Program-made: the position numbers and the translations under genes | Part shown: positions 53,616 through 64,000 of the stretch, piece after piece | Layout: each line of letters opens with the position of its first letter | Numbering within the stretch: position 1 is the first letter of the stretch | Origin: Saussurea involucrata | Taxonomy: Eukaryota; Streptophyta; Magnoliopsida; Asterales; Asteraceae | Reading direction: 5' to 3' | Length of the DNA stretch: 64,000 bases | Assembly (NCBI GenBank): GCA_033807775.1 | Contig: CM066315.1 | Span: 8,560,501-8,624,500, forward strand | The notes under the pieces: model-generated | Told to the model about the DNA's origin: nothing | What the model saw: the letters and a program-made list of their open reading frames with translations, nothing else | The model's database searches: none

Positions 53616-56600
53616 TATATATAAAGGAGAATGCAGGGAGAGAGGATTAAGGAGAGGCCTCCATGGTCCTTTATCTTTTTTGTTAAATTTTTGATTTATT
53701 TTTAATTGATTTCAACACATTGAATGCTTAAACTTTTCATTTTCTTTTTTAATTTAAATTAAAAACCATTAACCAATATATATTTATTATTATATAAAAT
53801 TTTATTTATCTTTCATTTTTAATTATACAATGAAGCCAACATGTTTTATTTAAATTTATAAACTTATTATTATTTTTATTTAATCAATAAGGTATATATA
53901 CTTTTATTAAATGAATTTATTTTTATTTAACTTTTTATATTTTTCTTTGTAAGCTAATAATACTTATAAATCAAAAAAATTTATTTAAATTTATAAACTT
54001 ATTATTATTTTTATGTAATTAATAAGATACAAGTTTTTTAATAAGCTAACATGTTTATAAATCAATATACTTTTATTAAATGAATTTATTTTTATATAAT
54101 CGTTTGTATTTCTTTATAAGCTAACAACCAAATTTTTTTATTTAAATTTATAAACATATTATTTTTTTATTTAATTAATAGGATATAATTTTTTTAGTAA
54201 GTTAACAATGCTTATAAATCAATATACTTTTATTAAATGAATATATTTTTATTTAATTTAATATATTTTTTATAAGCTAACAATGATTATAAATCAACAT
54301 TTCTATAAAACTGATTAATTTTATAATCTTTTGAAACTAACAATGCTTATATTTTAAAACTTCTATTAAATTTCTTTATATTTTTTTAGTAAAGCTAGAA
54401 TGTTACTACGATTGTTAATATATATATATAAGCAGTTCTTTTATTTATAAAAAAATATTACAGTATATATTGATTATTTTTAACAATTAAAGCCACTTAT
54501 GAATTCAAAAAACATTTCATTTTTTCCAATTATGAATCATTAACATATACAAATGAATAATTGTTATCGTAATTATTTTATGTTGCTTTTTTTTCCAGGT
54601 TAAACTCAATTGCTACGAACTTTGGCTGTATTTCATTAGCTCCATTATCTTCATATTAACATGTACCTAAAGTTTTTCATGAACATTTTTCTTAAGGACA
54701 TTTTACTTATGTTGTGATCTTTTCGGAATTATTATTGTAACAATACAAAAAAATATATGAAGGTCTATTTGTTAATCAAAACAATATAAATTAAATTGTA
54801 AATAAGAAATAATTTACGTTCAAAAGTAGATCTTTTATTGAGAAAAATAAATAGCACAATAGCTATTTGACTAGAGAATGTTAGTCGTTTGAACCACACC
54901 GGGTTACAGGAGATTACGTTTTATTATTTGACAGTTAACGAATGACGTTTCATCTTAATTTGGTTATGTATTTCCTAACATAACTTTGTCACTGCGCATG
55001 TTGCTTTATTTTCATAAAAAATACTCTAATACATTCATCGTCTTATATTACATTTTATTATCAAATTACGTTTCATCTTAAATTGGTTACGCATTTCGTA
55101 ACATAAACTTCGTCACCGCGCATCGCACGGTACCAAATACCAGTAATAGTATAATACTGATTCCCACAATTATATATACAAAAGAAAGACTGAAATACAC
55201 GTGAACAATGATGCAACATTGACAAAACAAATACACAAAATCTTGATACATGACACGCAAGCAAGCATATATTTCAAGGGTATTATGGTAATCTACATAA
55301 AATATCTTAATCATGCGTACGAGAAAACAAACCAACCATTTACAAAAAATGAAATAAAAGAAAATGATGTTTTTGGATTTTATTTTCACAGTGAGAATGC
55401 CAAAATTTTATCACAGTTTATTTCATGTATTTTATTATAAATGAGAATGACAAAGTTGTCTAACTTTTTTACATGTATTTATTGCTTAGGAGATTTTTCT
55501 TAAATGTCGTTAGTTTGAGTCCTGCAAGATCCCTAATAATTTTGTTGGTTATTCTCCAGATTATTCGAGATTAGTCGATGTACACGCAAACTGATCCAAA
55601 CCACCATAGTTAACTAAAAATAGAGAAGAAAAGCAAATTAAAACCCTGATCACATCGACATGCCCCAAGGGATACTTGGAAGGCACACCAATCAGAAAAC
55701 ACTGACAGTGGTTGAGACGCCCTTCGTACCATAAACAAAGCAACCAAAGTAAGAATAAGCATAATCAAATACACCATGACTTATGACTTCAAGTGGCGAA
55801 AACCAAAAAATAGATATTTAGAAAAGACAAAATTGGATCCATAAAAAACTAGACACCAAACTTGTAATCCAACCAAGCAAACAATCTAGAAAGTATACCA
55901 TCAACCAACTTGTTTAAAAGTATTGTTACGTTGCTTAAAAAATACAGTTTTTTTCGGTGAAGATAAACTACGCATCAACCAACTTTGGTAAACCTATCAA
56001 CCAATTTCATTATTCATAAACTTTTGAACAATTGTTCATAAACTGTATTTTATTTTTCATCAGTGGTCTTTCATCATGTATCTATTAACCAAAGCAAATA
56101 CATATCGTACATGCATGCATATTCCTTTTATACAAACATTTGTGTATTTATTAAAAAGGTGATTAGATTATACATGTTTAAAAATTTGCATTCAAACTAA
56201 ACGACAATAAATCTTGATTACAACATACAACAAGTATGTGTATATCATGAAACATGAATTTAGTTTGTTTTGTTGTATTTTGATCTTGCATTTATGCTGA
56301 GTGGGAAAATGATATACGTTCTCTGGCCCTAAGTTCAAATGCAATATACTTTGTTTATCTGGTTTTGTGTAGAGTTGTACAAACCCGAATGGTTCGAAAC
56401 CCGAATCGAACGAAGATAAGGTGCATGTACAAAATCCAAATTCCTCAAAATATGGAAATCCGACTTCTTGGGAGATACTTGGATTCGGGGTTGGTTTTAT
56501 TTTTGGTCATCGACCTGTCCGAAAACCCAAAATATATATTCTTTTTAAAAACTATATAAAATTATTAATTTATTCAATTATCTCTCGAAAATTCTAAATC

Positions 56601-56730
56601 ATAGTCAACATACTCTTTTCTCATTTTTAAACCTTCTATTGATTTCATCAATAAGTATAATCTAAACCTAGTATTGATTTCATCAACATTGTCAATCAAT
56701 TGAATTTAATCTCAAAATCACTTTAATATA
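53616..56730. other. AT-rich intergenic spacer
   Basis: Very AT-rich with long T and A runs, e.g. repeated CTTTTATTAAATGAATTTATTTTTATTTAA words at 53860-54250. Nothing with coding character. Confidence 0.6.
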
Positions 56731-57000
56731 TAGGGTGAGTTTCTTTTGCAAACCAAACAATTTGTACAAACTTTGCAAACTACTATATTAGAATCCAACA
56801 TATATATTTATGGTAATTATTATCATTCATTAATAATGATAATAATTATATATGAAAAATGATTAAGTTCATTAATTATGATCATGACTTTATATTAGGA
56901 AACATAATAAAATCAAATATTTATTAGACTTGATTAACGGCTAAGATTGATTTGTATAGTTTCTATGAATTGCTTGGTTTGCAAAAGAAACTCAACCTGA
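56731..57000. mobile_element. 270-bp MITE related to 36357-36687
   Basis: Inverted ends AGGGTGAGTTTCTTTTGCAA and TCAGGTTGAGTTTCTTTTGC flank an AT-rich interior, with GTTTGCAAA words as in the other element. Confidence 0.75.
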
Positions 57001-57129
57001 CATCCAAACAGTTTTTTAGTTTGCCCACCTGAACCTCATCTGACACGTCCGACGCACATCCCTACTTTTTTATTGACGGTACACTAAAATGCAAAAAGAA
57101 AGAAGAAAAGTTATAATGTAAAATGAATA

Positions 57130-57195
57130 AATGGGCCGAAGCCCAAAGTTATGAGAGCAGAAACTAAAAAAAGTGTTAATTGGGCTGGGCTTTTT
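57130..57195 (+). promoter_or_regulatory. PBE promoter elements (site II type)
   Basis: TGGGCC at 57132 with GCCCA nine bases on, and TGGGCTGGGC at 57180-57189. TGGGCY motifs are bound by TCP factors and are common upstream of plant housekeeping genes. Position about 100-150 bp before the likely transcript start. Confidence 0.6.
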
Positions 57196-57239
57196 GGATA
57201 CATAAAACGGGTCAAAACCCATGGGTATCGGATCTCAAG

Positions 57240-58678
57240 TTATAGTGTTGTTCAAGAAATCATAACTTCAAATACTTTCCATTCGAGTTTTGCTCTGTTG
57301 AAATAAACGTATTATTATTAACGATCTGGTTTATCCTTCTCGATTTTGAAAGGTATGATCTCGAGTTACTTCTTCGATTCTTTTGGTTCTTCATTCTGAT
57401 CAGCTAGGTAAATGTATGTGCTCTATAGGATTTCGATTAGAATCATGTCTTCTTAATTTCTAGGGTTTTCTTACGAAATTCACCTTTTTATTGTGTTGTC
57501 CTGAATGAACTCGTTTTTGTGTTGGAGAAGTGTTGGTTTTGGCATAAACACAGTGGAAATATTTTATTGCAGAGTGGTTTTTTTTTCGTTTTGCCAATTT
57601 TGAGTTGTAGCGGCTTAATAGAGGCACACATTCAAGTGGTTTAGATGCAATTAGTTTTTGCTTAGTTGATTGGAGCACAAATGCATTGAGAAGATTCATA
57701 GATTCCAAGCAGGCGACTGATAGGATTGATTATTGATTTATTCTAGCAGGTTCTTTGGTTTTAGTGTTGGTTAGTATATTAGGTCGCATCTTTTTGGGGA
57801 TTGTTTATGGGATTTTCTCGATTACAGACCTGAGTTTTGAGTTCCTTTCAATGTTATATCATCTGTTCTGACAGAGGCTGGCACCTCCTGGTTTCAAGAG
57901 TGATTTTCATTTGTAAATATTGTAGCTATAGTCATAAAAAAATCGCCATGCTTAGAAAGTTTGAACATATGTTACCATTGTAATGGGCTTTAGCTTTGAA
58001 ACAAACCTTGGTAGTTGCAAAATTTGGTGAAAAGACTTAAAATATTTTCATGGTATATGTTTTTTCTTGGAGCTAGAACAGCAATGGTTTTTTTAAAGCT
58101 ATTGCCTTGTACATGGGTAAAAGATGCTGATTTTCATAGATATTATTATCAAAAGAAATTATAGAGAGTGATAACATTTATAAGCATTGTACTTGGATTT
58201 AGCCTTTTTTTAAAACCGTTGTAATTGCAAAAATCCAACAAAAGACTTGGAAAACTTGTTTTTGCCCCAATTTCTGCAACTACAATTGTTTTTTTCTTGT
58301 TAAAGTTGAAGCAAAGTGAAATGTTCACAATATTCGCGTCATCCAGGTAAAGTAGTTACAGCTGCTAAATCATCAATTTTCCAAATGCAAACTTGATATG
58401 GTGTTGGTTCTCCATCATACGTTCATTATATTATAATATGTAGTATTTTTTTATAATGTTTGATGCCGTTGTGGATATCAAATTCGATCTGAACACATGT
58501 TTGATCCCTGTAGTCAAAGCGTAGATTTTGTTCTTTTGAAATGGAGCGAATATTATGGAAAATTTTATCTAATGCTGTTGACGAGAGCACAAAATTCCCG
58601 CCTACACTGCAAAGTATTTATCTTCTGGATAGGGAACTGGAAACCTTATTGATGAATTGATGTTTCTAGGTTGAAATC
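57240..58678 (+). other. PBE 5' leader with leader intron
   Basis: A non-coding first exon probably ends at 57352 (TTTTGAAAG followed by GTATGATC). The intron would run 57353-58669, ending TGTTTCTAG, and the second exon starts nine bases before the ATG. Transcript start is not visible. Leader introns are common in plant housekeeping genes. Confidence 0.6.
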
Positions 58679-61600
58679 ATGAAGCTTGACTTTGGTGGAC
58701 TAGAATCGAGTGCACCACTCTATGGGGGAAACGATGACGTTCTTTCCGATGGGTTCTCAGCTGCCCCTTCATTTGACCTTCCGGTTACATCAGATGTGAG
58801 TTTTTTCTCCTCATGATGTCCTACATTACTTGTTTTTTTATCAACTAGACAATAGTGAATATATTAACATGCTAAATACATTATCTGCTTCCTTGCTTCA
58901 GTTTGATGGATTCCAGAAGAATTCTATCCAAATGGTAAAACCAGCAAAGGGAACTACAACCTTGGCTTTTATTTTTAAGGAGGGTGTGATGGTTGCCGCA
59001 GATTCCCGAGCTAGCATGGGAGGCTATATCTGTAAACACCTTTTCTTTAGATAATTTATTTGGTACTTCGATATTACTTCATGCAATTGCAGCTTATGCA
59101 TCCGAGTTCTTTCATTTTGAACTTTCTACACTTTCTTCAATTCATAAGGTTTCATATCTAGTTTTGTTTCTAAATAATTTAAAATGACTATGTTTTACGT
59201 GATTTACCAAACTATTTGATGTTCTCACATATAGATGATGCACTAAATTGTTTTCCAGATGTCTCCATTTTTTGAGAAATTTACTGGTATAACATAGTAT
59301 CCACTATAGAACTCTTTGCATTTCAAGTTTCATACCCCAGTATGTGGTTATAATTTGTGTCCTAGGGCAACAAATGTGGAAACTTTCAGAACAAAAAACT
59401 ACCAAATCTAGTCTAAACTTGTCAATGTGTCTCTGTACATACTTCAACGAATACAAAGAATTCCTTACACTTATGCATATTCTACGCACATTGATGGTTA
59501 GTCATAGCTACATTGTTATGCAGCGTGTTAGAACATTGGATCATGGCCATTTGGTTGCACCAAGATGTTATAGTTATAGTTGTAATTTAGGGGCTGTTTG
59601 TTTACCTCTTAATAGTTTCATTAATAGGCAACCTCTGAATCGTTAAGAGGTGAATCTTGTTTGTCAGAAAAAAGTCTGCCTCTTAATGGCACTAAAACCA
59701 TCTAAATGATTTAGTTTTCTGGGTCTCCCTTGACCATTAAGCGCCCTTAATTTTATTCTGAACGATTACCAAACAACCATATTTCATTTTGCACTATATC
59801 ATAAGAGTCTCTTAATCATTCTGACCACTTAAATCATTTTGCACTATATCATAAGAGCCTATGTTTCTCCTGTCACGTTTGGGATGGTTTTGCAGGTTCT
59901 GATTTGAAGGCATGAAATGGTCTAATACATCCTTCTGTTTCTTTTTTCTCAGCATCTCAATCTGTGAAGAAGATCATTGAAATTAATCCCTACATGTTGG
60001 GTACAATGGCTGGAGGAGCTGCCGATTGCCAGTTCTGGCACAGAAATCTAGGCATCAAGGTAATCATGTCGTGTTGTTTCTTCAGTAAGCCATAAACAGA
60101 AAGACACATATGGCTGAACGAACAAGTCACTCTTCCCATTAAGCCGTAAAGGCGTAAACAAAGAGACTCATAGCTGAATGATTAGTTGTATTGTTATCAG
60201 GCCCGTCCTTGACATTTTTTAGGCCCCTGGCGAGATGTAGAAATCGGCCCTCGGTAACAACAATATTTTTAATATATTGTTGAATGTTGATATCATAAAA
60301 AATAACCTTGAATTTAAGAAATACTAATTTATATAAAACCGTTTTCTGGTATTTCTAGCGCAAGATCAATCAATAATTATTTCTAAACTAATATTATCTA
60401 CCATATTATTTTTACATAACATCATCAATCCGTTCCACCATCAAAGACATCTCTTATGATATGCCTTTCATATATAAATTGAAATCATTTGAGGTTGCTA
60501 TGTTGACCATTCAGAGTAACACTTTAAGTAAATCAACATAAATCAGTTGAGTTTCTACATGTTACCTGTTGTTAATGGTTTTCATCACCGTTTTAATCTT
60601 TTAGAGTTGAAACGAACTTTTTTAGAACCATCAATCTTGTAATCAAAAGTTATAGTTTGAGAATCTATTCTCGATTTAGAGATACGAGAGTACTTAAGAT
60701 TCATGTACTCAATATTAGGTAATAAGAAGTCAATAATATATGAAAAAGAATAGTTCTGAAATCCTGTATAGATATAAGTTGGGTCGTCTCAGATAGTTGG
60801 TAATTGTTTTCAATAGGTAGAAGTTTTATTAATTATTAACAAGAAATCTACTATATTCTAACACAAAAATAATATTTATGCGGATGAAATAATCAAGAGT
60901 ATGTGGAAGACGAGTAATGGGGTATATAGCAAGGTTTCTTGGCAAAAGTAGTTTTTCGATATTAGTACTAGATATAAAAACTAAGGCATTGTTTGGCAAA
61001 AAAAATCTAGCTTATAAGCTAGTTTTTTTTTTGTGTACATGTTTGGATGACCATAAGCTAGCTTTTTGAAACGCTATTTGGAGTAGCGTTTCAGTAGCTT
61101 TTTGTGAATATTCCAATATTGCCCCTTGTTATTATTTACTAACTATTATTATTAATAAATATTAATTTTTTAAATTTAATTATAATTAATTAATAAATAT
61201 TAATTAATATTAACTGAAAATTAATAAATTAAATTTTAATTATACATTGATATTAAATTTTAATTATTTAGAATTATTGTTAATCATATAAATTATTTTT
61301 ATTTATTTAATATATTTTAATTATCAATTAGTATTATTTTTTAATTATTATTTGATTATTTTTTCATATTGTATGTAACGATTATTTAAAATCATAAGTT
61401 AATATATATATATATATTTTTCTAAAACTTGTTTTAACAAATTCAAAATTTATAGTATATATGTAATAATAAATTTTAAATTTCTTTTAATTAACATATT
61501 ATATTATTTAATTTTTCTTTATTACATTGGTTGTATTAATTAACATATTATATTGTTATAAATTTGTTCTAATTACATAATTAAATTTGTAATTGATAAT

Positions 61601-64000
61601 TATTTGAAGATGCCAGTTTTGGTCATTTTACATGTTTATAAGCTACTTTTGTCAAACGTGACTTTTTCATCAGCTACCAGCTAGCTTATCAGCTACAAAT
61701 TCAAAATTTATAGTATATATGTAATAATAAATTTTAAATTTCTTTTAATTAACATATTATATTATTTAATTTTTCTTTATTACATTGGTTGTATTAATTA
61801 ACATATTATATTGTTATAAATTTGTTCTAATTACATAATTAAATTTGTAATTGATAATTATTTGAAGATGTCAGTTTTGGTCATTTTACATGTTTATAAG
61901 CTACTTTTGCCAAACGTGACTTTTTCATCAGCTACCAGCTAGCTTATCAGCTAGTTTGCCAAACATAGCCTAAGAGAAATAATTAGCAAACGAAAGACCA
62001 ATTAACTTTTTACAAAATGTATTGTCTAATCTAATCAATCAATACATGTTTGGGTCCTTAATATAATGCTAAATTCTTTTTGGGTCCTATTATATACTAA
62101 TTTTTTTGTCTTTTTTATTTACAATTTTTTAAATGCTACTATATAATACATACATAAAATTTTGGGCCTCTATTTTCTTTGGGCCCTGGGCGTATGCCCG
62201 GCCCGCCTTCCCCCAAGATTGGCCCTGATTGTTATCTTTCCTACAAAAGCATCAAAGAGTAATTTGATTCTTGAAATATGTTGACTAGCTTCATACAACA
62301 ATACATATTGTTTTGCGCCATAGATAGATAAACAAACAGACACATATTCTGTTGCAAATAAGGGAATCATCGGAATATATTGATCAAGTGATACTTTGTC
62401 TCTTAAGACTTCTGATATTGAGTTTTCCTAGAATGTCAAGTTCCATGACGCTTGATGAAATTTTAATAAATATATAAAAATATATACATCGAGGGTTAAT
62501 GAATTCTTGTATTTCTTATTTCAGTGCCGATTGCATGAATTGGCTAACAAGAGACGGATTTCGGTGACTGGCGCTTCAAAGTTGCTGGCAAACATTCTTT
62601 ACTCTTATCGTGGAATGGGTTTATCTGTCGGGACAATGATTGCAGGATGGGATGAGAAGGTATATATACGTTAAAAAGCGTGATGCTTATGGTGATATTA
62701 TTTGGCCTGCCCACGATTGTTCTGAAGCTTGCTGCATATTTTTTTATGTTTGTAGGGCCCGGGTTTGTATTATGTTGACAGCGAAGGAGGACGCCTGAAG
62801 GGTACAAAATTCTCCGTTGGGTCTGGTTCACCGTATGCTTATGGTGTGTTAGATAGCGGGTGAGCACCCCCTTTTCCCTACCTACCTCGCCCCACCCAGA
62901 ACTCGGATATTTTTAAGAATCTGGCTTTAAAGGTTTATTTTGTATTCGTTTTGTGAATCTGGTAGATACCACTATGATATGACGATCGATGAAGCTGCTG
63001 AATTGGCTAGAAGATCTATCTATCATGCGACATTCCGTGATGGAGCTAGTGGTGGTGTTGCTAGCGGTACTTATTCTTTTCTTTTTGAAATATATAATAT
63101 ATATGTATAGACGAAGGATCATGTGAGAAGAAGAGTTAAGGTGAGAAGAGATCTAGACCCTTGATCACTTTTATTCTCACCCCACCCCATGAATTGCACT
63201 TGATATGGGAATTGATCTGGTGCATCTCGTTCTAATGTGCATCCAAGGTCCAAATCCCTTCTTATGCTTCTTACCATATAGGAAAGATCATGCAAGAAAG
63301 CGATAAGTTTCAATATCATATATGATTTTAATCCTTTGGGTGTGTTTTTGGGTGTGTTTAATCATATATGATTAAAAGTCTCTGTGTTGTCAACGCAACA
63401 TGTGTTTAATCATATATGATAAGCGTGCAATATATGATATTGAAACTTCTTGCAATTGATCACCTTCTCGTTTGAACCTGACCCTATATAGAGGTATATA
63501 TATGACAATAGTGGGGTTAAGGGGAAAATCCCTCAAAAAAGTGAAAAACTGAGGAACACCTTAATCCTCAAAAAAGTGAAAAACTGAGTAACACCTTAAT
63601 GTTCTTCTGTACTCTATGCACATGTGCATACAAGTAATTGAAGATGTTTCTTGGTTTATATGAACATGTTATGCACATGCATGTAGTGGAAAATTACTTA
63701 CAAATTACTTGTAGATGCATGTGCATACCGTCAGATGAACGGTCACTATGGTGTTTCTCAGTTTTTCATTTTTTTGCGGTTTTCCCCCGAACCTGACCCT
63801 TCATGATAAATATTCACACATACCTCGCCTTTCGTGAGGCTTGAACCCTTGACCTCTTGGGAGGTTGGACTCTATCGGTAACATGGGTATCTACACATTT
63901 GGAACATTCATGATTCGGAAAGTAAACCGGTGTTTATGTTTTTCAGTTTATCATGTGGGACCGACTGGATGGACGAAGCTATCGGGTGATGATGTTGGTG
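58679..64000 (+). CDS. PBE1: 20S proteasome subunit beta type-5 (partial, runs off right edge)
   Basis: Exons 58679-58796, 58902-59031, 59953-60059, 62525-62659, 62756-62859, 62966-63066 and 63947-64000, all GT/AG. After the propeptide the mature chain starts at the catalytic Thr in K-G-T-T-T-L-A-F (codon 58953-58955), with A-D-S-R-A-S-M-G-G, N-P-Y-M-L-G-T-M-A-G-G-A-A-D, G-A-S-K-L-L-A-N, G-M-G-L-S-V-G-T-M-I and G-S-G-S-P-Y-A-Y-G-V-L. This subunit gives the chymotrypsin-like activity of the 20S core. The start is unsettled: the family-like start at 58679 (M-K-L-D-F) is out of frame with the rest of exon 1 by one base, whereas ATG 58722 is in frame. PBE1 or PBE2 cannot be separated here. Confidence 0.95.
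60985..61970. mobile_element. Tourist-like MITE nested in the hAT element
   Basis: Inverted ends GGCATTGTTTGGC and GGCTATGTTTGGC, flanked by TAA (60982-60984 and 61971-61973). Same family as 42354-43083 but reversed and longer by an internal duplication (next entry). Confidence 0.9.
61436..61953. repeat. Tandem duplication of about 258 bp within the Tourist-like MITE
   Basis: The segment beginning ACAAATTCAAAATTTATAGT at 61436 repeats from about 61696 almost unchanged and includes the end-proximal AGCTACCAGCTAGCTTATCAG. Confidence 0.88.
63110..63490. mobile_element. Probable MITE in PBE intron 6
   Basis: Left AGGATCATGTGAGAAGAAGAG; right inverted AGGGTCAGGTTCAAACGAGAA, only loosely similar. 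The interior has repeated AATCATATATGATT palindromes (63315-63420). Bounded on the right by a short TATA run. Confidence 0.5.
63513..63802. mobile_element. MITE in PBE intron 6 with GGTTCGGGGGAAAACC-type ends
   Basis: Left end GGTTAAGGGGAAAATCCCTC and right inverted GGTTCGGGGGAAAACCGC share the inner AAAAACTGAG(A/G)AACACC. Two tandem copies of CTCAAAAAAGTGAAAAACTG follow the left end. The right end, GAACCTGACCCT, matches the element at 34485-36320. Confidence 0.8.

Larger units (their letters stand above)
60198..62227. mobile_element. hAT-like element in PBE intron 3
   Basis: Starts CAGGCCC and ends GGCCCTG, flanked by the 8-bp duplication ATTGTTAT (60190-60197 and 62228-62235), the hAT signature. 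2030 bp with a nested element at 60985-61970. No transposase is recognisable. Confidence 0.88.

Noticed and set aside
59344..59646. 100-codon frame in PBE intron 2
   Set aside because: It lies between confirmed exons, lacks splice logic and has no family resemblance.

Overview
This is nuclear DNA of a flowering plant. Spliced genes, a nuclear-type tRNA-Leu and a dense pile of plant transposon families (Tekay-type Gypsy, Sirevirus-type Copia, Mutator-like, Harbinger, hAT, Helitron, LINE) all say so. The style of the elements, with many small inverted-repeat elements sitting in TA microsatellites, suggests an asterid such as Asteraceae. That lineage is inference from memory and was not tested by any search. 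Only one certain host protein gene is present: the 20S proteasome subunit beta type-5 gene (PBE), on the + strand from about 57.2 kb to the right edge. One tRNA-Leu(UAA) gene lies at 42.1 kb.

Layout. 0-1.6 kb: 5' end of a minus-strand Copia element (gag start, leader, primer site, short LTR). 1.6-4.0 kb: LINE reverse-transcriptase remnant split by a solo Gypsy LTR. 4.4-6.1 kb: two Harbinger-type elements. 6.1-23.7 kb: a Mutator-like element (MULE1, 9-bp target duplication) holding a full-length Tekay-type element (8.7-21.5 kb, 5-bp duplication), which in turn holds a gag-only Sirevirus derivative (10.9-15.4 kb, 5-bp duplication) with near-identical LTRs. 23.7-30.8 kb: a second MULE (MULE2), starting 57 bp beyond the end of MULE1. 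It has a near-intact mudrA-type transposase, a nearly perfect hairpin built from a captured MATH-domain gene fragment, and a broken coiled-coil gene on the other strand interrupted by another solo LTR. 31-38.7 kb: a run of inverted-repeat elements and a 252-bp palindrome. 38.8-40.7 kb: a Harbinger-type element carrying an intact two-exon SANT/Myb-like gene. 41.7-43.1 kb: small elements around the tRNA. 43.5-53.6 kb: a Helitron (minus strand) that picked up CNOT4, topoisomerase II and DCN1-like gene fragments and later received a Sirevirus element, now truncated. 53.6-57 kb: AT-rich spacer. 57-64 kb: PBE, whose introns hold a hAT element, a nested Tourist-like element and two further inverted-repeat elements.

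How it fits together. The boundaries give a relative order of events: MULE1 before the Tekay element, before the Sirevirus derivative. The gag-only Sirevirus derivative and the truncated gag-pol copy in the Helitron share LTR ends, primer site and Gag ends, so they form a plausible dependent and helper family. MULE2 pairs transposase with a silencing-type hairpin. Most coding content outside PBE, the Harbinger SANT gene and parts of the MULE2 transposase is broken. Exon boundaries given here are splice-motif readings, not transcript evidence.
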